Source: TMED27 sp050633165
Lineage (GTDB): Bacteria > Pseudomonadota > Alphaproteobacteria > Micavibrionales > Micavibrionaceae
DNA: 64,000 nucleotides
Direction: 5' to 3'
Assembly (NCBI GenBank): GCA_050633165.1
Contig: JBOEFZ010000014.1
Span: 1-64,000, forward strand
Shown here piece after piece: positions 1-9,095 of the stretch; positions within the stretch are counted from its first letter, which is position 1; the number at the start of each line of letters is the position of its first letter. The notes beneath the pieces are model-generated. The model had not been told where the DNA came from, did no database searches, and saw nothing but the letters and a program-made list of their open reading frames with translations. A program made the position numbers and the translations under genes.

Positions 1-167
1 GAGCTTGCGGTCGCAAGCTTTGGGGTGTTTGGAAGATTAGTTCGTTGTGGTGGAGAGGCTTTGAGTTACGCGCTGCGCGCTAGGCCTCGCGCAGCTTCGC
101 TGCTCCGGCAGGGGCGGACGCATGGGCGTCCGAGCTTGCAGTCGCAAGCTTAGGGGAGGGTTTGGAA
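1..167. repeat. Compound intergenic repeat upstream of lspA
   Basis: Two near-identical units begin at about 1 and 133. Each reads GAGCTTGC(G/A)GTCGCAAGCT, a small hairpin, followed by a G-rich stretch. Between them, at 83-132, lies a copy of the repeat that starts GCCTCGCGCAGCTTCGCTG, which recurs at 26114 and 50158. No gene is credible in 1-218. Confidence 0.75.
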
Positions 168-218
168 TGACATCGTGTTTAGGTTTGTATTATCGGGGAA
201 AATTTGTAAGGTGCTTTT

Positions 219-716
219 ATGAAGGTTATTTACACATTTTTGATTGCTCTTACGATTTTGGTGGCGGATCAGGTTTCTAAGATCTGGATGTTGGATTTCC
301 TTATTGGTGGAGATGTTACGCGGTTTAACTCTGTTGAGGTTTTGCCGTTTTTTAATCTGGTGACGGTTTGGAATCAGGGGGTTAGTTTTGGCTTGTTTAG
401 TAATGATACGGATATCGGGCCTTATTTGTTGATTGCGCTGTCGGTTATTATTGCGGTTGGGTTTGCGGTTTGGGCGTTTCGGACGCAGGATAAATTTCAT
501 CATATCGGGATTGCGATGGTGATTGGCGGGGCGATCGGGAATGTAATTGACCGGTTTCGTTTTGGCGCGGTGTTTGATTTTTTAGATGTGCATGTGGCGG
601 GTTATCACTGGCCTGCGTTCAATATTGCGGACTCGGCGATTTGCGTGGGGGTATTTATCCTCATGCTCTATGCGTTTTTATTTGAGAAAAATGTTCAAGG
701 CGGGGAGAATATTTAG
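219..716 (+). CDS. lspA: Lipoprotein signal peptidase (signal peptidase II)
   Basis: Inner-membrane aspartic protease that cuts the signal peptide of prolipoproteins just before the lipid-modified cysteine. The 165-residue length is normal for the family. Visible hallmarks are the first-helix motif VADQVSKIW, then NVIDRFRFGAVFDFLDVH and FNIADSAI, which carry the two catalytic aspartates. Four hydrophobic segments fit the usual four-helix topology. The ATG at 219 is the only sensible start. A lipoprotein gene begins immediately downstream, a conserved alphaproteobacterial pairing, so the protease sits beside one of its probable substrates. Confidence 0.96.
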   Translation: MKVIYTFLIALTILVADQVSKIWMLDFLIGGDVTRFNSVEVLPFFNLVTVWNQGVSFGLFSNDTDIGPYLLIALSVIIAVGFAVWAFRTQDKFHHIGIAMVIGGAIGNVIDRFRFGAVFDFLDVHVAGYHWPAFNIADSAICVGVFILMLYAFLFEKNVQGGENI

Positions 717-717
717 T

Positions 718-1242
718 ATGACTCATCTTATGAAGAAAAATATTTTTGTATTGATGGCTTGTATAGGGCTTACCGCTTGTGGTGGCGCGAAAGAGCAGCT
801 TGGGCTGAATAAGCAAGTGCCGGATGAGTTTAAGGTGATTACGCGTGCGCCGCTACAGATGCCGCCGGATTATAGTTTGCGTCCCCCTGCCCCCGGTACG
901 CCGAGGCCGCAGGAGCAGAGCACGATTGATGCCGCGTCGGAGGCGGTGTTTGGTGAGGCCGCGCAGGGCAGTAGCGGTGTCAGCAGTGGCGAGAATGCGT
1001 TGTTGCAGGCGGCGGGCGGCAATGCGGTTAGTCCTGATATCCGTGCGAAGATTGATGCGGAGGCGCTCGAATATTCCGATAGCAACAAGCCTGTTGTGGA
1101 TCGTCTTTTAAACCTGACCAAGGGGCAAAAAGAGGTAGCCGCCGAGATTGTTGATGCGAAGGCGGAGCGGGAGCGGATTGAAAATAACGAAGCGGCGGGC
1201 AAGCCCGTAACAGCAGGCGAAACGCCCAGTATCGAGGATTAA
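718..1242 (+). CDS. DUF3035 family lipoprotein
   Basis: Predicted outer-membrane or periplasmic lipoprotein of about 174 residues. A short hydrophobic leader ends in the lipobox LTAC followed by GG, so lipidation is expected on that cysteine. The next part (FKVITRAPLQMPPDYSLRPP) is the signature of the DUF3035 family, found next to lspA in alphaproteobacteria. The C-terminal half is charged and probably helical. The ATG at 718 starts one base after the lspA stop; a second in-frame ATG at 730 is also possible. The molecular function is not established. Confidence 0.85.
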   Translation: MTHLMKKNIFVLMACIGLTACGGAKEQLGLNKQVPDEFKVITRAPLQMPPDYSLRPPAPGTPRPQEQSTIDAASEAVFGEAAQGSSGVSSGENALLQAAGGNAVSPDIRAKIDAEALEYSDSNKPVVDRLLNLTKGQKEVAAEIVDAKAERERIENNEAAGKPVTAGETPSIED

Positions 1243-1248
1243 TTAGCG

Positions 1249-2712
1249 ATGCGTATTGCCGCAATTTTTGCCGCTGTTATTCTTATTTTAGCGGGCGGGT
1301 ATGTGCTTTCGCCGCATACGCCGGTGAGTGTTGAAGGGTTATTTTCGGGGGAAGATGAGATCGTCGTGGAGGCGGTTCAGCCCCCTACTCCGCAGAAAGT
1401 TTTCAATGCGTCCGAGACGGTTTTGCAAAACGGGATGCGGGTTGTGGTGGTTCCGAATTATCGTGCGCCTGTTGTTACGCATATGGTGTGGTATAAGGTC
1501 GGCGCGGCAGAAGAGCGAGCGGGAAAATCCGGCATTGCGCATTTTTTGGAGCATTTATTGTTTAAGGGTTCGACCGTGATTGGATCTCAGGAGCCTCTTG
1601 CGGCGGGGGAGTTTTCGCGGATTATTCGCGGGATGGGCGGCAATGATAATGCGTTTACCTCTCAGGACTATACGGCGTATTTTCAATCTGTGCCTGCCGA
1701 TGCGTTGGAGCGGGTGATGCGGATGGAGGCGGGGCGGATGAAGGGGGCGCTGTTTGCACAGAAGGATGTTGAGAGCGAGCGGAAGGTGATTTTGGAGGAG
1801 CGGCGGCAGCGGACGGATAATGATCCGCGCGGGCGATTTGGCGAGCAGATGCAGGCGGCGGCGTATGTTAACCATCCTTATGGAACGCCTGTGATTGGGT
1901 GGTATCATGAGATGGAGGCGCTTAGCCTTGAGGATGCTTATGGGTTTTATCGGGAATATTATGCGCCGAATAATGCGACTTTAATTGTGGCGGGGGATGT
2001 CGCGCCGCAGAAAGTGTTTGATTTAGCAGCAGAGATTTACGGGACCTTACCCGCGAATGATGATTTGGCGGATACGGATGCGTGGCGCGTGCGGACGGTT
2101 TCGCCGAAGATGCATTCGGAAACGCAGGTGAGCTTATCGCATCCTGCGATTCGTGAGCCGGTTTTGCAGATTTTGTATCGCGTACCGAGTGCGCGGCAGG
2201 ATAAGGATGCTTCGCTGGCGTTGCAGGTTTTGCAGGAGATTTTGGGCGGCGGGCCGAGCGCACGGTTTTATAAGCGTTTGGTCGTTGAGCAGAAATTAGC
2301 GGTGAGTGTGGGGATTTCGTATCGTGCGAATGCGTGGGATGATGGGAGCGCGTGGGTTTATGCGACGCCCGCGCCCGATGTTGATGTAATGGATGTGAAG
2401 GCGGCATTGCTTGCGGAATTGCAGGATGTTGTGACGAACGGGGTGACGGGGACGGAGGTTTCCGAGGCGGTGACGCGGATGCGCAATGAGGCGATTTATG
2501 CGCGGGATAGTTTGAGCGAGCCGGCGATGGTGATTGGATTGGCGTTATCGACGGGATCGCGCCTTGATGATGTGGAATATTGGCCGGAGGAGATTGGGCA
2601 AGTGAGCGCGGCGGATGTTAAAGCGGTTGCGGCGAAATTTTTGAACCCCGATGTGCCCATTGATACGCCGCCCGTGGTTGGTGTTCTTTTGCCGGAGGTT
2701 AGCGATGAATAA
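1249..2712 (+). CDS. Zinc metallopeptidase, M16 (pitrilysin/insulinase) family, catalytic member
   Basis: Exported M16 peptidase of 487 residues. It has an N-terminal hydrophobic segment (residues about 3-20), then the inverted zinc motif HxxEH (H98, E101, H102 in AHFLEHLLFKGS). A distal glutamate, the probable third zinc ligand, lies in the ESERKVILEE stretch. Two M16 lobes follow, the second beginning with an RVPSARQDKDAS-like strand. Periplasmic processing of misfolded or signal peptides is the usual idea for this family, but the substrate is unknown. The stop overlaps the start of the second M16 gene by eight bases, so the two are probably translated together and form a heterodimer. Confidence 0.93.
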   Translation: MRIAAIFAAVILILAGGYVLSPHTPVSVEGLFSGEDEIVVEAVQPPTPQKVFNASETVLQNGMRVVVVPNYRAPVVTHMVWYKVGAAEERAGKSGIAHFLEHLLFKGSTVIGSQEPLAAGEFSRIIRGMGGNDNAFTSQDYTAYFQSVPADALERVMRMEAGRMKGALFAQKDVESERKVILEERRQRTDNDPRGRFGEQMQAAAYVNHPYGTPVIGWYHEMEALSLEDAYGFYREYYAPNNATLIVAGDVAPQKVFDLAAEIYGTLPANDDLADTDAWRVRTVSPKMHSETQVSLSHPAIREPVLQILYRVPSARQDKDASLALQVLQEILGGGPSARFYKRLVVEQKLAVSVGISYRANAWDDGSAWVYATPAPDVDVMDVKAALLAELQDVVTNGVTGTEVSEAVTRMRNEAIYARDSLSEPAMVIGLALSTGSRLDDVEYWPEEIGQVSAADVKAVAAKFLNPDVPIDTPPVVGVLLPEVSDE

Positions 2713-4144
2713 TATTTTACGTCATTGCGAGAACGAACGAAGTGAGGGCGAAGCAATCCATCACCCGAACAGGCACATAAGGAGCTGGATTGCCGCGTCG
2801 CTGCCGCTCCTCGCAATGACGATTCTTTTAGCGCTTCCTGCTCGCGCGGCCGAGGAGCCTTTGCTCGATATTCAACGGGTGGTTAGTGAGAGCGGGATTG
2901 AGGCTTGGCTAGTTGAGGATCATTCTGTGCCGGTTATCGCGGTGAAGTTTTCGTTTTTGGGGGCGGGGGCGAAGCAGAATGATGCGGCGGCGCAGGGTTT
3001 GGCGCAGCTTATGTCTAATACGATGGATGAGGGCGCGGGCGATTTGGATGATCAGGCGTTTCAAAAGGCGCTGGCGGATCATTCGATATCGCTGTCGTTT
3101 TCTTCGGGACGGGATCATTTTGGTGGGGCGGTTAAGACGCTTTCAAAATATCAGGATGAGGCGTTTGACTTGCTGCATATTGCGCTGGCGCAGCCGCGAT
3201 TTGATGCGGATGCGGTGGAGCGGATGCGCAAAGCCAATCAGAGCCGGATTCGTTCCTCGCTTTCCGATCCTAAATGGATTGCGGCGCGGTTTTTGAACGA
3301 TGTGGCGTATGCGGGGCATGCTTATGCGCTCAATAGCGGCGGGACATTGACGAGTTTGGCGACGATTACGCCGGAGGATTTGCGGGATTATCATGACGCT
3401 ATGATCGGACGGAATAATTTGCGGGTTGCGGTTGCGGGGGATATTACGGCCGAGGCAGTGAAGGGCGTTTTGGATCGTGTTTTCAGTGGTTTGCCGAAGG
3501 TTTCGATTGCAGCGAGCGAGGATTTGGATTTGCAAAATCAGGGCGAAGTGGTTTTGTATGAAAAGGACATTCCACAGACGATTATCAGCATCCTACAGCC
3601 CGGAATTTCGCGGCATAACAACGATTATCATGCGGCAAAGGTGATGAATTTTATCCTTGGCTCGTCGGGTTTTGGCTCTCGCCTTACCGAAGAGATACGT
3701 GAGAAACGCGGCCTAACTTATGGAATTTATTCCGGAATTTTTGGTATGGCGCATTTTGACGGGTTGTCGGTTTCGACCTCGACGAAGAATGAGAGTGTGG
3801 CGGAGATGTTGGGGCTTATTAAGGCTGAGTTCGAGGCGATGCGTGAGGATGGGATTACGACAGAAGAGTTGGCGGATGCGAAGGCGTATTTGCTGGGGTC
3901 TTTGCCGCTGTCCCTTACCTCGACCGATAAGATTGCGGGGTTGATGCTCTCGTTGCTGGTGGATGATTTGCCGATTGATTATCTGGATAATCGGGCCGAG
4001 GCGATCCGTAGCATGAGCGTTGAGGATGTGAATGCGGTGGCGGAGAAGTTGCTTACGCCCGAGAAGTTTTTGACCGTGTTGGTCGGACAGCCGGATGGGG
4101 TTGAGCCTTCGCAGATTAGAAGCGAGATTCCGAATGTTGAATAA
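2705..4144 (+). CDS. M16 family protein lacking the HxxEH motif (partner subunit)
   Basis: About 479 residues. Where the catalytic partner has HFLEH, this protein reads LMSNTMDEGAG, so it cannot bind zinc in the usual way. It is likely the non-catalytic, substrate-binding subunit, as in other alphaproteobacterial M16 pairs. The C-terminal lobe keeps the REKRGLTYGIYSG motif typical of inactive M16 subunits. The ATG at 2705 is chosen because it overlaps the upstream stop; a longer frame from 2651 would run deep into the first gene. Oddly, codons 6 to about 39, including the start of the hydrophobic signal-peptide core, are supplied by a genomic palindromic repeat (2720-2821). Confidence 0.9.
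   Translation: MNNILRHCENERSEGEAIHHPNRHIRSWIAASLPLLAMTILLALPARAAEEPLLDIQRVVSESGIEAWLVEDHSVPVIAVKFSFLGAGAKQNDAAAQGLAQLMSNTMDEGAGDLDDQAFQKALADHSISLSFSSGRDHFGGAVKTLSKYQDEAFDLLHIALAQPRFDADAVERMRKANQSRIRSSLSDPKWIAARFLNDVAYAGHAYALNSGGTLTSLATITPEDLRDYHDAMIGRNNLRVAVAGDITAEAVKGVLDRVFSGLPKVSIAASEDLDLQNQGEVVLYEKDIPQTIISILQPGISRHNNDYHAAKVMNFILGSSGFGSRLTEEIREKRGLTYGIYSGIFGMAHFDGLSVSTSTKNESVAEMLGLIKAEFEAMREDGITTEELADAKAYLLGSLPLSLTSTDKIAGLMLSLLVDDLPIDYLDNRAEAIRSMSVEDVNAVAEKLLTPEKFLTVLVGQPDGVEPSQIRSEIPNVE
2720..2821. repeat. Palindromic repeat inside the M16-B signal peptide coding region
   Basis: Begins CGTCATTGCGAG and ends with the exact reverse complement CTCGCAATGACG. The same ends and inner words (GCAATCCA, GGATTGC) occur in the copies at 7104 and 50251. 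Here it is read in frame and gives the peptide words RHCENERSEGEAIHH and SWIAASLPLLAMT. Confidence 0.9.
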
Positions 4145-5684
4145 GGATTGCGTAGCGGCGCTGCGAGCGCATTTGGAGGCGATTCGGGATGATCGCATTG
4201 GTGATTACCTTAAAAACGATACGGATCGATTTGAAAATTTATCGCAGTCGGTAAATGGCGTTTTATTTGATTATTCCAAGCATCATGTGACGGCGGAGAC
4301 GATCACGTTATTGATGGATTTGGCGGGGAAGTGTGATTTAGAGAATAAGCGCGATACGATGTTTTCCGGTGCGCCGGTGAATGCGTCGCAAGGGCGGGCG
4401 GCGCTGCATCCGGCGTTGCGTGGGTCGGTTGATGCGGATTTGGAGATTGATGGCGAGAATGTAAGCGAATTTGTCGATGCGACAAAAGCGCAGATGCGGA
4501 CAATTTCGGAGGAAATCCGCAACAACCCGAAGATTACCGACATCATCAATATCGGGATTGGTGGCTCTGACCTTGGGCCGCGCATTGGGTGTGAGGCGTT
4601 GGCGCATTATCGTGACGGGCCGCATGTGCATTTTGTGGCGAATATTGACGGGCAGCGTTTGGCGGATTTGTTTGATCGGCTCAACCCCGCGCAATGTGTG
4701 TTTGTGATTTCGTCCAAAACCTTTACGACGCAAGAAACATTGATGAATGCCTATGCCGCGCGGGATTGGTTTTTGGCGCATTGTGATGAGGATCAGGTAG
4801 CGGCGCATTTTTATGCGGTGAGTGCGAATACGGCGGGCGCGGAGGATTTCGGCATTGCGGCGCATAATGTTGTGCCGATGCGCGATTGGGTCGGTGGACG
4901 GTTTAGCGTTTGGGGCGGGATTGGCTTGCCCCTCGCGGCGTCGATCGGGTTTGACCGGTTCGAAGAGTTTCTAGGCGGGGCGCGGATGATGGATACGCAT
5001 TTTCGCGATGCGCCGCTCGTGGAGAATATCCCTGTGATTATGGCGATGCTCGGGGTTTGGTATCATAATTTTTGGGATTATCCGGCGCATTGCGTTGTGC
5101 CATATGCGCAGACGATGACGAGCTTTTCACGCTATGTCATGCAGATTGATATGGAATCGAACGGTAAGGCGGCGGCGCTTGGTGGCGGATTTGTGGATTA
5201 TAAGACCGCGCCGATCACCTTTGGTGAGCCAGGGACAAATGCGCAGCATGCGTTTTTCCAATTGCTGCATCAAGGAACGCAAATTGTGCCGGTTGATTTT
5301 ATTGCCGCCGTAGAGACGGAGCATAATTACCCCGCGCATCATCAAAAGCTATTGTCCAATGCTTTGGCGCAATCTCAGGCGATGATGATGGGCGATGCGC
5401 AGGAGATAGAGGCGCAGCATTTCGAGGGGAACAGGCCGAGCAGTACAATTTTGCTCGATCGACTTGACCCGAAACATCTGGGGATGTTGATGGCGATGTA
5501 TGAGCATAAGGTGTTTGTGCAAGGGGTGATTTGGGGGATTAATTCCTTTGACCAGATGGGGGTCGAGCTCGGGAAGCGTCTCGCCGATACGATTGAGGAT
5601 GCTTTTGATAGCGACAGGGTTTTGGAGGGGGCCGATGCCTCGACACGAAATCTTATGCGGCATATTTTGCAAAAACGCGTATGA
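4134..5684 (+). CDS. pgi: Glucose-6-phosphate isomerase
   Basis: Cytoplasmic enzyme that interconverts glucose 6-phosphate and fructose 6-phosphate. About 516 residues from the ATG at 4134. Diagnostic stretches are ISSKTFTTQETL (phosphate binding), GGRFSVWGGIGLP (first PGI signature) and GVIWGINSFDQMGVELGK (second signature). The start overlaps the end of the M16-B gene by about eleven bases, so it is probably in the same transcript. An upstream in-frame ATG at 4095 would lie wholly inside the M16 gene and adds a basic peptide not expected in PGI. Confidence 0.96.
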   Translation: MLNKDCVAALRAHLEAIRDDRIGDYLKNDTDRFENLSQSVNGVLFDYSKHHVTAETITLLMDLAGKCDLENKRDTMFSGAPVNASQGRAALHPALRGSVDADLEIDGENVSEFVDATKAQMRTISEEIRNNPKITDIINIGIGGSDLGPRIGCEALAHYRDGPHVHFVANIDGQRLADLFDRLNPAQCVFVISSKTFTTQETLMNAYAARDWFLAHCDEDQVAAHFYAVSANTAGAEDFGIAAHNVVPMRDWVGGRFSVWGGIGLPLAASIGFDRFEEFLGGARMMDTHFRDAPLVENIPVIMAMLGVWYHNFWDYPAHCVVPYAQTMTSFSRYVMQIDMESNGKAAALGGGFVDYKTAPITFGEPGTNAQHAFFQLLHQGTQIVPVDFIAAVETEHNYPAHHQKLLSNALAQSQAMMMGDAQEIEAQHFEGNRPSSTILLDRLDPKHLGMLMAMYEHKVFVQGVIWGINSFDQMGVELGKRLADTIEDAFDSDRVLEGADASTRNLMRHILQKRV

Positions 5685-5690
5685 TTTTTT

Positions 5691-5749
5691 AACCACAGAT
5701 GAACACGGATAAACACAGATTTTAAAGTGCTTACATCTTATCTGTGGTT
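5691..5749. repeat. AACCACAGAT...ATCTGTGGTT palindromic repeat
   Basis: Starts AACCACAGATGAACACGGAT and ends ATCTGTGGTT. The same unit occurs at 27751-27829, with related forms at 62067 and 62938. It lies directly after pgi and its right arm contains an in-frame GTG that is a false start for the next gene. Confidence 0.85.
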
Positions 5750-5782
5750 CGTATCATTGAAACGGATATAATAATACGCGCT

Positions 5783-7057
5783 ATGAAAGATAATCTTCCC
5801 GACCATGATGCCCTGCCCGTTTTATCGCAGGGCGAGCTTAACGACATTTTGGAAAAGCATGTGATGTATTTGCGCGGGCAGATTGGCGGCGTGCGGGCGG
5901 TGGTGCAGTATCAGGATTTGTCGGGTTTACGTTTTGGGCGGGCGGATATTAATGGGGCGGATTTTACGGCCTCGAAATTGGCGGGGGCGGATTTGTCGGG
6001 CTGTTACGCGCATACGGCGATTTTCTTTGCCTGTGATTTGCGGGATGTGGATTTTCGGGATGCGGTTTTAACGCGTTGTGATTTACGCGGGGCGTATGTT
6101 GCGGGGGCGGATTTGACCGGCGCGGACTTGGCCGAGGCAGACATGCGGATGGGTAAGATCATGCAGCGCGGGGCGAATGGTTTGTTGGAGGATCGGGCGC
6201 GTGCGGGCGGGGATGGCGCGCAGACGGTGTTTAAGGGCGCGAAGCTTAGCGCTGCTAATCTGCGGGATAGTCGCGTTTATGGAGCGGATTTTTCCGATTC
6301 CGATATGAGCCATGCGGATATGAAATTTGCAGATATGGAGGATGCGAATTTTCGCGGGGCGAATATGTCGGACACCGATTTAACGGGCGCGAATTTAACA
6401 CAGGCCAATATGACGCAAGCCGTGTTGAGCGGGACAGTTTTTGCGCAAAATGAGAGCATGGGATTGCGGGATGATGGCGCGATTACCAATGCGAATTCAG
6501 GGCATTTATTGGAGAGGCTGGGGGCTTCGCTAGAGTCATTGTTGAGTGAGCATATGCGTTGGGTGGAGAGTGAGGGCGCAGATGGGAGACAGCTTGATTT
6601 GAGCGGGTATGATTTGCGCGAGGTTGCAGATTTACAGCGCTATTCCATGACCGCGATTTGTGCGAAGGGGGCGAATTTTTTAGGGCAGAATATGCGCGGC
6701 ATTGCGATGCAATCGGCGGTTTTGGACGGGGCGGATTTACGCGATTGTGATTTGCGGCAAGCGGATTTGCGCGGCTCGCGCTTTCAAAGGGCGCTCTTGA
6801 CGCGGGTGAATTTGCGGGGGGCGCGGCTTTGTGCGCTTGAATTTGCGAATGAGGACGGGACGAAGCGCCTGCAGCCGGTGAATATGAGTGGGGCGAATTT
6901 ACGCTTTGCCGATTTAGCGGGGGCGGATTTACGGGGCTGTATTTTGATGGGGGTTGATTTTGCATCTGCAGATTTGCGCGGGGCGGATTTGACAGGGGCG
7001 GATTTGAAGAACGCCAAGATAGATGATGCGCGTATGGATGGCGCGGTTGGGGTTTAG
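5783..7057 (+). CDS. Pentapeptide-repeat protein with two repeat blocks
   Basis: About 424 residues, dominated by A(D/N)LxG-type pentapeptides, which fold as a right-handed beta helix. There are two blocks, roughly residues 35-235 and 275-424. Each is introduced by a similar non-repeat lead: LEKHVMYLRGQIGGVRA... DLSGL near the N-terminus, and LSEHMRWVESEGADGRQLDLSGY in the middle. The protein therefore looks internally duplicated. No signal peptide or membrane span is seen. The function is unknown; some pentapeptide proteins mimic DNA and protect gyrase, but nothing here shows that. The ATG at 5783 is preferred to a GTG at 5744 that lies in a repeat. Confidence 0.85.
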   Translation: MKDNLPDHDALPVLSQGELNDILEKHVMYLRGQIGGVRAVVQYQDLSGLRFGRADINGADFTASKLAGADLSGCYAHTAIFFACDLRDVDFRDAVLTRCDLRGAYVAGADLTGADLAEADMRMGKIMQRGANGLLEDRARAGGDGAQTVFKGAKLSAANLRDSRVYGADFSDSDMSHADMKFADMEDANFRGANMSDTDLTGANLTQANMTQAVLSGTVFAQNESMGLRDDGAITNANSGHLLERLGASLESLLSEHMRWVESEGADGRQLDLSGYDLREVADLQRYSMTAICAKGANFLGQNMRGIAMQSAVLDGADLRDCDLRQADLRGSRFQRALLTRVNLRGARLCALEFANEDGTKRLQPVNMSGANLRFADLAGADLRGCILMGVDFASADLRGADLTGADLKNAKIDDARMDGAVGV

Positions 7058-7103
7058 TTTTTAAACAACTATAAACCGCAGAGGCGCGGATTTTTTTTAT
7101 ATA

Positions 7104-7197
7104 CGTCATTGCGAGTAGCGTTAGCGACGCGGCAATCCATCTCCTGTACCAACGGAAGGGGCGGGTGATGGATTGCTTCGCTACGCTCGCAATGACG
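7104..7197. repeat. CGTCATTGCGAG palindromic repeat
   Basis: Starts CGTCATTGCGAG and ends CTCGCAATGACG. It contains GGCAATCCAT and the inverse ATGGATTGC, so the whole unit can fold into one long hairpin. It sits between the pentapeptide gene and mutL. Just before it, at 7069, is a partial TAAACCGCAGAG unit also seen at 9851 and 21106. Confidence 0.88.
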
Positions 7198-7280
7198 GGG
7201 GATAGAAATTATCCACCGTCGGTAGAATTGTTTTTGGGGTAAAGCATGACTCTTTGGCGGTGCGTCGTTAAATTGGGGGC

Positions 7281-9095
7281 ATGCGTATTAGATATCTGCC
7301 AGAGACATTGATCAACCAGATTGCTGCGGGGGAAGTGCTTGAGCGGCCGTTTGCGGCGGTGAAGGAATTGGTGGAAAACTCAATTGATGCGGGGGCGAGC
7401 AAGATTGATGTGAGCCTTGCCGATGGCGGGAAGAGCCGAATTGTAATTTCCGATAATGGACGCGGGATGAGCGCGGAGGATTTGGCGGCGGCGGTGGATC
7501 GGCACGCGACATCGAAATTGCCGGATGATGATTTGGTGAATATCACGCATATGGGCTTTCGGGGGGAGGCGTTGGCCTCGATTGCCGCCGTGTCACGGTT
7601 GTCCATTCATACGCGGGAAGAAGGGGGTGAGGCTTGGTCGATCTCCGTTGAGGGCGGGAAGAAGGGGGATATTGCGCCTTCTGCTCATCCGGCGGGGACG
7701 CAGATTGAGGTGCGGGATTTGTTTTATGCGACTCCGGCGCGATTGAAATTTTTGAAATCGGAACGTGCGGAATTGATGGCGGTGAAGGATACGTTGACGC
7801 GGTTATCGATGGCGAATCCGGATATTGCGTTTACGCTTACGCATAATGGGAAGACAGGTTTGAACCACGCGGCGGTGGGTGAGCATTCGGCGCGGCTCGC
7901 CAAGATATTGGGGCGAGAATTTGGGGATAATGCGGTACGGATTGAGGCGGAGCGCGAAGGGCTTAAGCTCTCGGGCTTTGCGGGATTGCCGACGCTGCAT
8001 CGGGGGACGAGCCAGTATCAGTATCTGTTTGTGAATGGGCGTCCGGTGAAGGATAAGTTGCTGCATGGCTGTGTGCGGGCGGCGTATGCGGATGTGTTGC
8101 ATGGCGGGCGGCACCCGATGCTTGCGTTGTTTTTGGAGGTTCCGGCGGATGAGGTGGATGTGAATGTGCATCCGGCAAAGGCGGAGGTGCGTTTTCGTGA
8201 TCCGGGGCTTGTGCGCGGGATGATAATTTCGGCGTTGAAGATGGCGCTGCATGAGCATGGGACGCGGACATCGAGCAGTGTGTCGAGTGCGGCGCTTGGT
8301 AAGTTTCAACAGGGGAACTTGGGTAATGATCGCTATACCCCTTCCCTGCCGATGCATCGGGGGCATAATGCGGCCGTGCCACGGAGTTATATTAATCATG
8401 GGCTAGCCGAGAATGTGCAAAATGCTTATGCACCACAGGGCTCGTTTATGATGGCGGAAGCGCCGGCGGCGCGGGCGGAGATTGTGCATGAGCCGCAGGT
8501 AGAAGCGCAGAGCTTTCCCCTTGGCGCGGCGCGGGCGCAGATTCATGAGAATTATATTATCGCGCAGAGCGATGAAGGCCTCGTGATTGTAGATCAGCAT
8601 GCGGCGCATGAGCGCCTTGTGTATGAGCGGTTCAAGGCGCAGGTTGAGGAGCGGGGGGTGGAGAAGCAAGGCTTGCTCACGCCCGAGATTGTGAATTTGG
8701 AAGAGAGCGAGGCGGAGCGGTTGCTTGGGTTTGCGGGGGAGCTGGCGAAATTGGGTTTGGAGATTGAGGCCTTTGGCGCGGGGGCAATTGCGGTGCAGGC
8801 GATTCCGGCTTTGCTCGGCGCAAAACCGGATGTCGAGAATTTGATTCGCGATTTGGCGGATGAAATTACCGAGCGGAGCAGCGCGGATGGTCTAAAAGAG
8901 CGCTTGAATGATATTTTATCCACGATGGCGTGTCATGGATCGGTACGCTCCGGGCGGCGGATGAATGCGGATGAGATGAATGCGTTATTGCGGGATATGG
9001 AGGCGACGCCCCTATCGGGGCAGTGTAATCATGGACGACCGACCTCGATTACGTTATCGTTGGAGGATATTGAGAAGCTATTCGGGCGGCGCTAG
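7281..9095 (+). CDS. mutL: DNA mismatch repair protein MutL
   Basis: MutL of 604 residues. The N-terminal GHKL ATPase shows ELVENSIDAGA, SDNGRGM and HMGFRGEALASI. After a linker, the C-terminal dimerisation domain contains DQHAAHERLVYE, which matches the DQHA(x)2E(x)4E metal-binding motif of nicking MutL proteins. ACHGSVRSGRRM follows near the end. By family knowledge it therefore probably nicks the strand itself, as in species without MutH. The ATG at 7281 follows a GGGGG ribosome-binding site. The stop codon overlaps the first bases of an inverted repeat. Confidence 0.95.
   Translation: MRIRYLPETLINQIAAGEVLERPFAAVKELVENSIDAGASKIDVSLADGGKSRIVISDNGRGMSAEDLAAAVDRHATSKLPDDDLVNITHMGFRGEALASIAAVSRLSIHTREEGGEAWSISVEGGKKGDIAPSAHPAGTQIEVRDLFYATPARLKFLKSERAELMAVKDTLTRLSMANPDIAFTLTHNGKTGLNHAAVGEHSARLAKILGREFGDNAVRIEAEREGLKLSGFAGLPTLHRGTSQYQYLFVNGRPVKDKLLHGCVRAAYADVLHGGRHPMLALFLEVPADEVDVNVHPAKAEVRFRDPGLVRGMIISALKMALHEHGTRTSSSVSSAALGKFQQGNLGNDRYTPSLPMHRGHNAAVPRSYINHGLAENVQNAYAPQGSFMMAEAPAARAEIVHEPQVEAQSFPLGAARAQIHENYIIAQSDEGLVIVDQHAAHERLVYERFKAQVEERGVEKQGLLTPEIVNLEESEAERLLGFAGELAKLGLEIEAFGAGAIAVQAIPALLGAKPDVENLIRDLADEITERSSADGLKERLNDILSTMACHGSVRSGRRMNADEMNALLRDMEATPLSGQCNHGRPTSITLSLEDIEKLFGRR

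Noticed and set aside
2651..2704. Longer start for the M16-B gene
   Set aside because: It would overlap the first M16 gene by 62 bases; the ATG at 2705 gives a normal overlap and a plausible leader.
5744..5782. GTG start of the pentapeptide gene
   Set aside because: It lies in the right arm of a palindromic repeat; the ATG at 5783 fits better.
7208..7216. TTATCCACC as a DnaA box upstream of mutL
   Set aside because: One mismatch at the last base and no second site nearby; too weak to report as a site.
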